From Clostridium sp. CAG:354_28_25 (GTDB taxonomy: Bacteria; Bacillota; Clostridia; TANB77; CAG-508): a stretch of 64,000 nucleotides of DNA. This document shows, one piece after another, positions 17,357-25,543 of the stretch; position 1 is the stretch's first letter; every line of letters starts with the position of its first letter. The position numbers and the translations under genes were made by a program. The stretch is taken from NCBI GenBank assembly GCA_001915925.1, contig MNRL01000014.1, positions 1 through 64,000 on the forward strand. The letters run 5' to 3'. The notes under the pieces were generated by a model that saw only the letters and a program-made list of their open reading frames with translations, had not been told where the DNA came from and made no database searches.

Positions 17357-17920
17357 CTATAATTTAAACTTTTCTTGTATTATTTTTGCTGTATTTTTCG
17401 CCGAGATATTTGTGTTATTTATTTTTATATAATTTTCGTATTTTACTTCTCCTTCATATGAATTTAGTCTATGCTTATCTACAGATTTTAATAATTCCTT
17501 CTCACTAAATTCTAAATCCCTTTTAGTAGGTTTATTTTTTAGTCTATTTTCGGTCTTATTTCTTTTTAGCCTTTCTTCTAAAGTTGTTTCTAGTTCAACA
17601 ACATAAAATTCACCATTTTCTTTATCATATATATCTTTTATTCGTTGTACCCAATCCCAATCTTCTTGTCTTTCGAAAGCCCACATTAAAGTAAATATCA
17701 TTCCTTTTAAATCACTTTTTGCAACTTCCTCAAAGATTGAAAATCTAAACAAATCTGTTAAACGTTCTCTTTGCTCTGACTTAAATTCGAAAAACTTTAA
17801 TGGTAAATCTATCGTTTCATGGTTATGCATAAATTTTAACCCTGTCAATTTTGCAAGCTCTTGACCCACTGTCATTTTACCCACAGCTTGTGGTCCACAT
17901 ATTAATACAAATTTAGCCAT
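17357..17920 (-). CDS. P-loop small-molecule kinase-like protein
   Basis: A 187-residue P-loop protein with Walker A GPQAVGKMT (residues 9-17) near the N-terminus and a lid-like ELETTLEERLKRNKTENRL segment near 108-127. The size matches the shikimate/gluconate/chloramphenicol-phosphotransferase group of nucleoside and small-molecule kinases. The acceptor is not identifiable. It lies between the double-GNAT gene (two bases away) and the GNAT-DUF402 gene, so it belongs to one operon of putative modifying enzymes. Ribosome site AAGGAGG. Confidence 0.8.
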   Translation of the reverse strand: MAKFVLICGPQAVGKMTVGQELAKLTGLKFMHNHETIDLPLKFFEFKSEQRERLTDLFRFSIFEEVAKSDLKGMIFTLMWAFERQEDWDWVQRIKDIYDKENGEFYVVELETTLEERLKRNKTENRLKNKPTKRDLEFSEKELLKSVDKHRLNSYEGEVKYENYIKINNTNISAKNTAKIIQEKFKL

Positions 17921-17922
17921 AG

Positions 17923-18828
17923 CTATTCCTCCTTTATCTTTTTAATCATTTTATAATGAGTATCTGTTTCATCATATACTTCAAATCCAACTTTTTCATA
18001 TAATTTTTTGGCAGGATTTTCTTTAAATACTTGTAATACAGTATCTACATTACTCTTTTTATCTACTAATAATTGTTCCTTCAAAATTTGTGTTCCAATT
18101 CCGTTTCCTTGGTAGACTTTATCTATGTAAAATAAATCTATAAAATCGTTTCCATCCTCATTAATATAGTTTGTAAACATACCTATTGGTCTATCATTAT
18201 AAATTATTATTTTTATGTAATTTCTTTTTTCTCTTATAAAGTTTTTAAAAAATTCTACCTGAAATTCATCTTCCCAAGGACCATATATTTTTTCTACATA
18301 CCATTTAAAACATTCTTTTTTTGTCTGGTATAAGTAGTCAAAATATTCAGCTCCATATTCTTTAAATTTATATATTGAAATTTGCATTGGTAAAAATCTT
18401 ATTCCATCAACCGTTTGCTCTTTTCCAGTATCTTTAAAACCAATTTTATGGTAAAAGTCTATTGCAAATGGTGCTGAATTCACTGTTATCTTATAATTGT
18501 CTCCATTTTTTTCTTTGCAATAATTTTTTGCTATATTCATTAATTCTGTTCCTATTCCTTTTTTATGATATTTTTTATCTACAAATAACATTGCAATATG
18601 AGAACAATCTCTTATACAAACCATTCCGATTATTTTGTCTTCTACTTTTGCAACAAAAATTTTAAAATTATTTTTTAATTGTTCTAAGATACTATCATAA
18701 GCAATAAACTTATAAAAATTAGTTACTCCTTCGCCTGTATAATCTGGTGCTTCAAATTCATCAAAAACTCTTTTTACCAATTCTAGCGTTTCTTTTAGTT
18801 CCTCTTCTTTCATCTCTTCAAATTTCAT
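17923..18828 (-). CDS. Protein with two GNAT acetyltransferase domains
   Basis: 301 residues with two complete acetyltransferase domains. Domain one spans about 1-150 (acetyl-CoA loop VDKKYHKKGIGTELMNIAKN; FYHKIGFKDTG). Domain two spans about 155-300 (IDKVYQGNGIGTQILKEQLL; LYEKVGFEVYDE). Tandem GNATs are known in aminoglycoside and mycothiol-type enzymes, where usually one domain is active. It is the first gene of the acetyltransferase cluster and directly follows the leader RNA with its own promoter. Ribosome site AAGGGG. Confidence 0.88.
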   Translation of the reverse strand: MKFEEMKEEELKETLELVKRVFDEFEAPDYTGEGVTNFYKFIAYDSILEQLKNNFKIFVAKVEDKIIGMVCIRDCSHIAMLFVDKKYHKKGIGTELMNIAKNYCKEKNGDNYKITVNSAPFAIDFYHKIGFKDTGKEQTVDGIRFLPMQISIYKFKEYGAEYFDYLYQTKKECFKWYVEKIYGPWEDEFQVEFFKNFIREKRNYIKIIIYNDRPIGMFTNYINEDGNDFIDLFYIDKVYQGNGIGTQILKEQLLVDKKSNVDTVLQVFKENPAKKLYEKVGFEVYDETDTHYKMIKKIKEE

Positions 18829-18890
18829 AATTTTTATCCCCTTTTACAAATATATCTCTATTTTAGTATATTATATCTTTTAATATATAA

Positions 18891-19032
18891 GAAAAAAAGC
18901 CTTACAAAGAAATCTTTAAGACTCCTTTGTAAGACTCGAATTATTTCTTATCCAATCTTACTTAAAGTGTAAGTAATTTCCAATTACCCTTTACCGCTCA
19001 AGTTTATACTCTTAGGTAAACTCTTAAAACAT
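18891..19032 (-). ncRNA. Candidate leader RNA/attenuator of the acetyltransferase operon
   Basis: A promoter (19039-19067) would give a transcript starting near 19032. Its 3' end is a strong terminator: CTTACAAAG (18901-18909) pairs with CTTTGTAAG (18925-18933) and eight T residues follow. Inside are smaller stems (GTTTA/TAAAC; GTAATT/AATTAC). A GTAAGA segment at 18955-18960 could pair with the TCTTAC that starts the terminator stem, so an antiterminator form is possible. No known riboswitch class was recognised. The first gene begins about 60 bases after the terminator. It could equally be a free small RNA. Confidence 0.5.
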
Positions 19033-19038
19033 AGTTCT

Positions 19039-19067
19039 ATTTTAGCATCTAATTTAAATTACGTCAA
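19039..19067 (-). promoter_or_regulatory. Promoter inside the end of the C_GCAxxG_C_C gene
   Basis: TTGACG (19062-19067), a 17-base spacer and TAAAAT (19039-19044) on the minus strand. It overlaps the final codons and stop of the upstream gene and points into the leader RNA. Confidence 0.65.
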
Positions 19068-19461
19068 CCTGTTTTTCTTTTTCTTCAATTATATTTTCTA
19101 AAAATCTAGCAGCATCTCGTACACAATCATTGCATTCTCTTAAGACTTTTCCTGTTCCTATTCCTTTTAATTCTTTACAAATAACTGTAGAATTTTGAGC
19201 TTTAAAGTCCTGCATAATTTTTCTTATATCTTGATTCGTTTTTAATCTCTGCTTATTCATCATTCCTAAAACAACACCTGCTCCAACTATTGCGCCACAA
19301 GTTCCTTCTAGTGTTCCCATGCCAGTACCAAAAGCTTGGCATATATTAAACATTGTTTCTTCATCAATTCCTGCATAATCACAATAAGTACAAGCTACTG
19401 CCTGTGCACAATTATACCCATTTTTCTTTTTATTAACTGCTTCTTCAATTTTTGACTCCAT
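19054..19461 (-). CDS. C_GCAxxG_C_C family protein
   Basis: A 135-residue protein with the cysteine signature of this family: NCAQAVACTYCDYAG near residue 17, GTCGAIVGAG (the GCAxxG-type motif) near 58, and two late cysteines (CKELKG and CNDCVRDAA). The family is common in anaerobes; a metal- or redox-related role has been proposed but not settled. It sits between the RNA methyltransferase gene upstream and the acetyltransferase leader downstream. Ribosome site AAGGAGGA, and no signal peptide. Confidence 0.9.
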   Translation of the reverse strand: MESKIEEAVNKKKNGYNCAQAVACTYCDYAGIDEETMFNICQAFGTGMGTLEGTCGAIVGAGVVLGMMNKQRLKTNQDIRKIMQDFKAQNSTVICKELKGIGTGKVLRECNDCVRDAARFLENIIEEKEKQVDVI

Positions 19462-19476
19462 ATTTTATCCTCCTTG

Positions 19477-20418
19477 CTAAATTTTTCTTAATTTTGCTAT
19501 AAAAAAACCTTCTGTTTCTTTATTAGGCAATATTTTTATTGCTTTTTCTAACCCTAAATTTGTACCCAGTTTGTCTCCTGGTATTGCGTTTTTTATATTT
19601 AAATCTATATCCATTATTTTTAGGCTTAAATTTTCCAACGCCCATTTTAAAATATTTTCATTCTCTTCTAAATTTAAAGTACATGTAGAATATACCATTA
19701 TTCCTCCTGGCTTTAATGCATTATACCCACTTTTTATAAGTTTTCTTTGTAGTTTTGAAAGTTCTTTTACTGTTTTCATTGACCAATTTCGATATGTACC
19801 TGCTATTTCTGCAATAAATCTACCTTCTCCACTACATGGTGTATCTAATAAAACTCTATCAAAGTTTTTAGGATATTTCTCTCCTAATTTTTCGCCATAT
19901 CCATTTATTACTTCTACATTTGTTGCTCCTTGATTGTTTAAATTAAATTTTAAACGTTCACATCTTATCTTGTCCAATTCATTTGCAATAATATGCCCTG
20001 TATTATTCATCATTGCAGAGATTTGTGTTGTTTTACTTCCTGGTGCTGATGCCATATCCAATATTTGCTCATTTTCTTTCGCATCTAGCACTAGTGGTGG
20101 AATCATACTAGACAAGCTTTGCAAATAAATATATCCCTTTTCGTAGATATCTAGCTTTTGAATATCCTTTTCGGTTGCATTTTTTATTACTAATGCATCG
20201 CTTAAAAAACTCACTCTTTCGAACTTGATATTTATCTCTCTAAAATATCTCATTAGATCTTGAATATTATATTTTAATATATTTACACGCAAAGTAGTAT
20301 TCCTTTTTCCTGCCATTCCAGCTAAAATTTTATCTGCGACTAGTGGTGAATGCAAATTATATAATTCTTCTATAAAATCTCTTGGTAACCTCTTTTTTAC
20401 CTCCATTACTGAAAGCAT
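19477..20418 (-). CDS. Nol1/Nop2/Sun (RsmB/RsmF-type) RNA m5C methyltransferase
   Basis: A 313-residue S-adenosylmethionine-dependent methyltransferase. The motifs are DMASAPGSKTTQISAMM (cofactor loop, near 125), DTPCSGEGR (first catalytic cysteine, near 191) and YSTCTLNLEENE (second, near 241). It lacks the C-terminal PUA-type extension of the longer clostridial homologues, so the target (16S rRNA C1407-type or a tRNA) is uncertain. It lies 25 bases from the endonuclease IV gene and is transcribed with it. Ribosome site AAGGAGAG. Confidence 0.9.
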   Translation of the reverse strand: MLSVMEVKKRLPRDFIEELYNLHSPLVADKILAGMAGKRNTTLRVNILKYNIQDLMRYFREINIKFERVSFLSDALVIKNATEKDIQKLDIYEKGYIYLQSLSSMIPPLVLDAKENEQILDMASAPGSKTTQISAMMNNTGHIIANELDKIRCERLKFNLNNQGATNVEVINGYGEKLGEKYPKNFDRVLLDTPCSGEGRFIAEIAGTYRNWSMKTVKELSKLQRKLIKSGYNALKPGGIMVYSTCTLNLEENENILKWALENLSLKIMDIDLNIKNAIPGDKLGTNLGLEKAIKILPNKETEGFFIAKLRKI

Positions 20419-20442
20419 TAATTTTCTCTCCTTTTTTCTATT

Positions 20443-21273
20443 TTAACTTTTATACAAATTCCTTAGTAAGCTTATTTCTTTTGCATATCCTGTTAAATCA
20501 TTTGGTGTTTCTAAATAAAAAGGCAAATCTCTTAGCACAGGATGATTTATAATTTTTTCAAAATTTGTAATTCCTATTGTACCTTCTCCTATCTTTTGAT
20601 GTCTATCTTTATGACTTCCTAATTCATTCATACTATCATTTAAATGTATTGCTTTTAAATATTCTAAACCTATAATTTTATCAAATTCATTTAATACTTT
20701 ATCAATATCACTTACATCATATCCTGCATCATTTATATGGCAAGTATCAAGGCAAATTCCTAATTTTTCTTTTAAGCTAACTTTATCTATTATTGTCTTT
20801 ATTTCTTCAAAATTTCTTCCTATCTCTGTACCTTTCCCTGCCATTGTCTCTAACAACACTGTGGTAGATTGATTTTTGGTAAGTACTTCATTTAAAGCTT
20901 TTGCAATATATTCTATACCTTGTTCTACTCCTTGCCCAACATGACTTCCTGGATGAAAATTGTACATATTTCCTGGAAGATATTCCATTCTTTCTAAATC
21001 TTCTTTCATCATGTTTTTAGCAAATTCGCGAATATCTTCTTTATCTGAACACAAATTCATTGTATATGGTGCATGCGCTAGTATCTTAGCAAATTGATTT
21101 TTTTTCATAATTTCTAATAAATTATTTATATCTTCTATATTTAATTCTTTTATTTTTCCGCCTCTAGGATTTCTTGTAAAAAACTGAAAAGTATTAGCAT
21201 CAATTTTTAGTGCTTCCTTACCCATATTTTCATATCCTTTAGAAATTGATAAGTGACAACCTATATTTAACAT
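20443..21273 (-). CDS. nfo: Endonuclease IV, apurinic/apyrimidinic site repair
   Basis: About 276 residues. Start MLNIGCHLSISKGYENMG at 21273 is preferred because a GGAGGA site lies just before it, over the ATG five codons upstream. It has the zinc-ligand motifs of the family: HPGSHVGQG near 110, CLDTCHINDAGYD near 175, and HLNDSMNELGSHKDRHQKIG near 210. The enzyme cuts DNA 5' of abasic sites in base excision repair and uses three zinc ions. It is the first gene of a short unit with the RNA methyltransferase. Confidence 0.95.
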   Translation of the reverse strand: MLNIGCHLSISKGYENMGKEALKIDANTFQFFTRNPRGGKIKELNIEDINNLLEIMKKNQFAKILAHAPYTMNLCSDKEDIREFAKNMMKEDLERMEYLPGNMYNFHPGSHVGQGVEQGIEYIAKALNEVLTKNQSTTVLLETMAGKGTEIGRNFEEIKTIIDKVSLKEKLGICLDTCHINDAGYDVSDIDKVLNEFDKIIGLEYLKAIHLNDSMNELGSHKDRHQKIGEGTIGITNFEKIINHPVLRDLPFYLETPNDLTGYAKEISLLRNLYKS

Positions 21274-21350
21274 TTTTCCTCCTAACATTAATTTTTATTA
21301 ATAATAATGTGACATTATTATACAAAAATTTATTTAATTTTGCAAAAAAC

Positions 21351-21379
21351 TTGTATTATGCTAAATATGCTTATATAAT
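21351..21379 (+). promoter_or_regulatory. Promoter of the broken plus-strand gene
   Basis: TTGTAT (21351-21356), 17 bases, TATAAT (21374-21379). The leader of about 105 bases downstream includes AGCAAAA/TTTTGCT arms and a second hairpin close to the start codon. Confidence 0.65.
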
Positions 21380-21447
21380 GGCATTGTAGCAAAACGGTTG
21401 ATTAGCATATAAAGGATAGTTTCCTTTTGCTGGTCTTGTAGTTTTAG

Positions 21448-21488
21448 AAGGGAGGTAGTTCTTAATTTATTAAGAACTAAATGTTATG
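21448..21488 (+). promoter_or_regulatory. Ribosome site separated from its start codon by a hairpin
   Basis: AAGGGAGGT at 21448-21456 is followed directly by AGTTCTTAAT and its complement ATTAAGAACT (21457-21478) with a two-base loop, then ATG at 21486. If the hairpin forms, the distance between ribosome site and start becomes a normal length. If it opens, the spacing is about 30 bases. This is a candidate translational switch, although it may simply be a chance palindrome. Confidence 0.45.
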
Positions 21489-22137
21489 AAAAAATCTAAC
21501 TCACCACCTAAAGAATTAATTGCTGTATCTAAGAATGGTTTTAAAGTTTATTCCCGGTATGGAATTAGGCTTGATAAACATGTTACATTAGATATGGTAA
21601 AAGAAGTTATCGAAAGTTCATATTTGTATCAGGATATGGAGCGAATCTCTTTGCTCATTCCTTATGAGCTTTCTGGCAAAGGACACAAGAGACGCCTTGT
21701 TTTGGCACTTATAAAATATTAACAGCGATTTCTTAAGAAAAGTTGTAAGTCATGCAAAACTAGAATCAAAAAGCGAAAATTATAGGATAAAAACAAAATC
21801 AGTTATTGGGTATGCTGATTTTACTCCTTTGTCATTCTACGAAGATGTTGATGACCTTGTGAAGGTCGTTCGCCATGGCGAAAAGCATCCAGTCTATATG
21901 GCATTTTCTTCTCCACAAGCAATCCAGCGCCTTTCTATCGACTTCGAAAAGATGGCTGATATAGATGGCGTATTTTATGTTATTACTAACATAAAATTTA
22001 CTGGATTAGAGAATATGCCACGCCCTTGGGAATTAGATCCTGAGGATGACTTATATTTGCCAGCCATGAAGTTTTGGCAAGAACATGCCTATTGTTTTAT
22101 ACCAGAAAAAATTCGAAAAAATATAACTTCGTCTTAA
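21486..22137 (+). pseudogene. Unknown gene split by a +1 frameshift
   Basis: Frame one (21486-21722) gives 78 residues ending VLALIKY. The next frame is open from just before that stop and runs to 22137, giving NINSDFLRKVVSHAKLESKS and later HGEKHPVYMAFSSPQAI. Deleting one A in the AAAA run near 21714-21717 joins them as LVLALININSDFLRK, about 216 residues. Neither half is recognised. The second half starts only with a TTG in mid-sequence, which supports a single ancestral gene. The base composition is less A+T-rich than the flanks, suggesting acquisition. It could be a decayed gene or a homopolymer error. Confidence 0.6.
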
Positions 22138-22156
22138 CTATTGTTTCAAACCAAAC

Positions 22157-22206
22157 AGCAATAAGCGTGCTGATTATATTAATCAACACGCTTATTGCTA
22201 TTTTTA
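22157..22206. terminator. Strong bidirectional terminator between convergent genes
   Basis: AGCAATAAGCGTG (22157-22169) and CACGCTTATTGCT (22187-22199) form a 13-bp stem, followed on the plus strand by ATTTTT. It separates the plus-strand broken gene from the minus-strand zeta toxin gene. Confidence 0.8.
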
Positions 22207-23265
22207 CCTTCCTTCTGCGCTTTTAATTTGACTTTTATAATGTACATATCTTCCATATATATTATTTAGTTGCTCATATTCTTCTTGTGGAGCATTTCTT
22301 TTTTGCATTAACTGTAATATTTCTTGATAATCAGATATAAAAGAGGGTTCTCCACTACCTACTACATATGCATAATTTGAAACAGATCTTTCCCTTTGTA
22401 GCATATTTAAAATTTCTGTCATTGTTTTTCCTTCTGTTGGTATCTTTTTCGGAGGAATAGCTGCATTTTTACCTCTAATATATAAGCTTATTCTTTCTGG
22501 GTCCATACCTTCTAAGCATTCGCTAACAGCCAAATAGGATTCATCATGCCTATGTAAATCTGTTAATTTAGTATCACCTTGACCATTATAAACAAATATT
22601 GAAGTTTCATACCTATGATGGATAGATATAGCACTTACTAAATCTCCAACAGCCATAACATGTAAATCTAATTGGTAACCATGTTCTTCTAATTCTTTTT
22701 CATCTACTCCTATTAAACCTTGTTGTAATGAAGGAGCCACTTCTATTAAAATATTATATCCTTTTTCCATCGCATAGGTTCTAATCTTAGCAGCATGATC
22801 ATATGAATCTATTCCTGTTAAAGCCCCAAAATGTGTTCTATCTTTTTCTCTAATCTTGTCTGCATCAGATCTATACTTTTTATATAAATCTGGATTTATA
22901 ACAACATATACTTGATTTTGAGGATTTATTAATTCTCTTAAACTAGTCTTTCCTGCACCTGTTTGAGATACTAATACAGCTGCAACTGGATGTTGAGAAG
23001 GATCTTGACCATTAATAAATGTAATAGTCATAGCTTTAAACAAAGTTAATAAATATTCCTTGTCAGTTTGTCTTGTTTCCAACATTTGTTTAGCTAATGT
23101 TTCATTAATATTCTCAGATATGTATGGATTTACTCTTCTTTTTGCAAACTTTAATATTTCTTGTGGTGTATCTGGTAATTTTTTTATAAAGTCTGGGTTT
23201 AATTCTTGTAATAATTCATTTAATGTTTCTTTTGAAATTCCTCTTGTTTCGTTATAATCAATCAT
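22204..23265 (-). CDS. Zeta-type toxin, second copy
   Basis: A 353-residue P-loop kinase of the zeta toxin family. Walker A is QTGAGKTSL (residues 101-109), the aspartate region is INPDLYKKYRSDADKI near 124-139, the ligand region is ILIEVAPSLQQG near 175, and VMAVGDLVSAISIHHRYE near 202 is conserved in both copies. Characterised zeta toxins phosphorylate UDP-N-acetylglucosamine and so block peptidoglycan synthesis. It overlaps the 70-residue antitoxin gene as ATGA. It is homologous to the gene at 23471 but diverged, so the pair arose by an old duplication. Confidence 0.87.
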   Translation of the reverse strand: MIDYNETRGISKETLNELLQELNPDFIKKLPDTPQEILKFAKRRVNPYISENINETLAKQMLETRQTDKEYLLTLFKAMTITFINGQDPSQHPVAAVLVSQTGAGKTSLRELINPQNQVYVVINPDLYKKYRSDADKIREKDRTHFGALTGIDSYDHAAKIRTYAMEKGYNILIEVAPSLQQGLIGVDEKELEEHGYQLDLHVMAVGDLVSAISIHHRYETSIFVYNGQGDTKLTDLHRHDESYLAVSECLEGMDPERISLYIRGKNAAIPPKKIPTEGKTMTEILNMLQRERSVSNYAYVVGSGEPSFISDYQEILQLMQKRNAPQEEYEQLNNIYGRYVHYKSQIKSAEGR

Positions 23266-23474
23266 ATTATTCCTTTCTTCTTTCTTTTTAATACCATCTT
23301 TATAATATTTGAATTACCTTTATTTATTTCACCTTTCATTTGTTGTAATATTTCTATCTTTTGCTCTAATAATTTATTAGCTTGTTGGTTTTGGCTTACT
23401 GCATATTCATTTATAACAGTTGCTAATTGATCTTCTACGATTTCTGTAGCAAGCTCTACATATTCTTCCTTCAT
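23262..23474 (-). CDS. Antitoxin paired with the second zeta toxin
   Basis: 70 residues, entirely helical (MKEEYVELATEIVEDQLATV; KLLEQKIEILQQMK). It is recognised by position and by similarity to the 60-residue protein at 24477, not by a named family. Four-base ATGA overlaps on both sides couple it to the toxin genes before and after. It probably binds and inactivates the zeta toxin encoded directly downstream; cross-neutralisation of the other copy is possible. Confidence 0.7.
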   Translation of the reverse strand: MKEEYVELATEIVEDQLATVINEYAVSQNQQANKLLEQKIEILQQMKGEINKGNSNIIKMVLKRKKKGII

Positions 23475-24475
23475 TTAATGCTCCTCCTATAAATCTCCTC
23501 AAGCTGCTCAAATTGTTCCTTTGGTGCCTTTCTAGCTTCCATTTGTTTATGTACTAATTCATATCTTTCTTTAAATTCTTTTTTAGTATTGTCATTGTCC
23601 TCTTCTCTAACAACTTTAAGGGCCTCTATTATATCACAAAATCTCTCAGAAGGAAATATTTGTGTTGGATTATATTCATTAGCCAAATTTCCACGTATAT
23701 ATACATTAATTCTACTTATTCTTTTATCATCTATTATTTCTTTAACATTTGGTATTAACGCTTCGTATGATTCATCGTGTCTTCCTATAGATGTTAATTT
23801 TGCAGTTTTTAATCCATGTATTATTTGTAGCTCATATCTTTCATGTACTGATAATAAACTGTTTAGTTCACCAACGGCTAAGATATAAACAGAAATTTTA
23901 TAATTATTTTTTAAAAGCTCTTCTGCATCAACATTTAATAAACCTTTATTTTTTGATGGTGCAGATTCTTTTATAATATTATATTTGTTTGCTATTGCAT
24001 ATTCATATATATTATCTGCATGATCATATCCATCTGGTCCTGTTAAAAATGGATATAACACTTGGTATTCATTTGCAATGTCTTTCGCATCATACCTAAA
24101 ATGTTTATATTTATCTGAATCAACAAAAATATAGTTTTCATCTTCTCTTAAAAGTTTTGCAGTTAAATTGCTTTTTCCACTACCTGTTTGTGCTGCAACT
24201 ATTTTTATTTGAGGATTTTCTACTCTCTTTTTATTATAAAAAGTAATAGCCATAACAAAGAAAAAAGTTCTTAAATATTCTTCATCACTTAATAATTTTT
24301 CTTTCATTAATTTTTTTGTAGGTTCATCCACATTTTTAGAAAATTGAACCTCTTTAATTCTAGTTGCATATCTTAATAAGTTTTCGGGCTTATCTGGCAA
24401 CATTTCTATTATTTTATTAGGTATTTGCTTTATTATTTTATCATATACTTCTTTTGAAATTTTTCTTCTTTCCAT
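23471..24475 (-). CDS. Zeta-type toxin, first copy
   Basis: 334 residues. Walker A is TGSGKSNL (97-104), the aspartate region is VDSDKYKHFRYDAKDI, NIIKESAPSKNKG follows, and ILAVGELNSLLSVHERYE is near the end. The layout matches the second copy throughout. Predicted as a UDP-sugar kinase toxin by family; activity is not shown. It begins one base after the upstream 60-residue antitoxin gene and ends in an ATGA overlap with the next antitoxin. Confidence 0.87.
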   Translation of the reverse strand: MERRKISKEVYDKIIKQIPNKIIEMLPDKPENLLRYATRIKEVQFSKNVDEPTKKLMKEKLLSDEEYLRTFFFVMAITFYNKKRVENPQIKIVAAQTGSGKSNLTAKLLREDENYIFVDSDKYKHFRYDAKDIANEYQVLYPFLTGPDGYDHADNIYEYAIANKYNIIKESAPSKNKGLLNVDAEELLKNNYKISVYILAVGELNSLLSVHERYELQIIHGLKTAKLTSIGRHDESYEALIPNVKEIIDDKRISRINVYIRGNLANEYNPTQIFPSERFCDIIEALKVVREEDNDNTKKEFKERYELVHKQMEARKAPKEQFEQLEEIYRRSIK

Positions 24476-24476
24476 G

Positions 24477-24659
24477 TTAAAACTCCTTGTTTAATATCTT
24501 TTTGACACTTTCTCTATTTCCTTTATATGCACTTTCTTGAAGTGCTATTAACTTATTAAGTTTTATTTCGTCTTCTTTAGTTTTTAAATTAAACATACAA
24601 TTTGCAATTTCTGCCATTATTATTTCTAACGAAACTTCTAATTCTACATGTTCTTGCAT
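24477..24659 (-). CDS. Antitoxin paired with the first zeta toxin
   Basis: 60 residues, helical (MQEHVELEVSLEIIMAEIAN; KLNKLIALQESAYKGNRESV). Similar to the 70-residue antitoxin of the second module in the first helices and in the KGN-containing third helix. A GGGGG stretch about 11 bases before the ATG is the only ribosome site in view. As first gene of the four-gene operon it would be made earliest. Confidence 0.7.
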   Translation of the reverse strand: MQEHVELEVSLEIIMAEIANCMFNLKTKEDEIKLNKLIALQESAYKGNRESVKKILNKEF

Positions 24660-24714
24660 TTTTATAATGCCCCCTCTTTTTTAGTCTTCCCTTTAATATA
24701 AGCACACTCTACTT

Positions 24715-25221
24715 TTAATTACTAAATGATGATGCTTTTGGTGGAGTCTTTCCTTTTATTACATTGTGATAATAATCATATGTCAAAACTGGTTTGTTAG
24801 TTAATATTTTTGCCTCTTCTGCCTCTAATACAAATATAGTATGTGTTCCACAATCTATTTCGTTTATTATATTTGCCTCTATATATGATGATGTAGCTTT
24901 AGTAATTACCGGAATATCATTTTTTCCCATTATATGCTCTGTTCCATCTAATTTATTAAAATCTTTACTGCTTCTAAAGCCAAATTTACCAATTAATAAC
25001 ATATCTGCATCTTGTGATAACACAGATATATTTACTTTCTTTGATTTTTTCATTGTTACATTAGTATCATTTTCTTTATTTACAGTTACTAATAATTTTG
25101 GCTTTTCTTCTGCTGTTGCTTGCACAACAGTATTTACAACACATCCCGCAAAATGTTCTTCATATTTTGTAGTTATAATATATAGTCCATATGATAATTT
25201 AAAAAATGCTTCTTTTTCCAT
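24715..25221 (-). CDS. Flavin reductase-like FMN-binding protein
   Basis: A 168-residue single-domain FMN-binding split-barrel protein (MEKEAFFKLSYGLYIITTKY; GCVVNTVVQATAEEKPKLLV; later CGTHTIFVLEAEEAKIL). It resembles the flavin domain of clostridial rubredoxin-flavin proteins but has no rubredoxin domain attached. A likely role is FMN-dependent electron transfer or reduction of small electron acceptors. It is followed by the antitoxin-toxin operon and preceded by the GIY-YIG gene. Ribosome site AGAGGTGA. Confidence 0.85.
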   Translation of the reverse strand: MEKEAFFKLSYGLYIITTKYEEHFAGCVVNTVVQATAEEKPKLLVTVNKENDTNVTMKKSKKVNISVLSQDADMLLIGKFGFRSSKDFNKLDGTEHIMGKNDIPVITKATSSYIEANIINEIDCGTHTIFVLEAEEAKILTNKPVLTYDYYHNVIKGKTPPKASSFSN

Positions 25222-25227
25222 TACTCT

Positions 25228-25542
25228 TCACCTCTTTAATCTAATTCTTTTATAAGATGTAATATCTAATTTTTCACTTAGAACGGTTATATTTTTATTG
25301 TGTTTTATAATATCTTCTTTTTCACTTTTTGGTAAATGTTTTATATAATATTCTAATTTTGAAGCTAGTTTTCTATCTTCGCTACTCCACGCTGCCTCTA
25401 ACTTTTTTGCTTTATGCCTTTTAGTATATTTGGCACATTTTTCTCCTTGGGTAAAATGTTCATCCATTCTTCTTTCCAAATCCGTAGTAATCCCTGTATA
25501 AATTGAATCATCTGCACATCTTAACATATATGTATAATACAT
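25228..25542 (-). CDS. GIY-YIG domain protein (UPF0213/YhbQ type)
   Basis: 104 residues. The motif YYTYMLRCADDSIYTGITTD gives the GIY-YIG fold, with Y2-T4-Y5 and Y14-T15-G16; the catalytic arginine is in DLERRMDEH, and a conserved glutamate lies near 66. Small proteins of this group belong to the YhbQ/UPF0213 family; a nuclease role is assumed, but the target is not known. It begins two bases after the stop of the large AAA+ gene. Confidence 0.88.
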   Translation of the reverse strand: MYYTYMLRCADDSIYTGITTDLERRMDEHFTQGEKCAKYTKRHKAKKLEAAWSSEDRKLASKLEYYIKHLPKSEKEDIIKHNKNITVLSEKLDITSYKRIRLKR

Positions 25543-25543
25543 T

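Noticed and set aside
22204..25542. Phage or plasmid fragment around the toxin genes
   Set aside because: No integrase, replication or capsid genes and no attachment repeats were seen, so only small-island acquisition is suggested.
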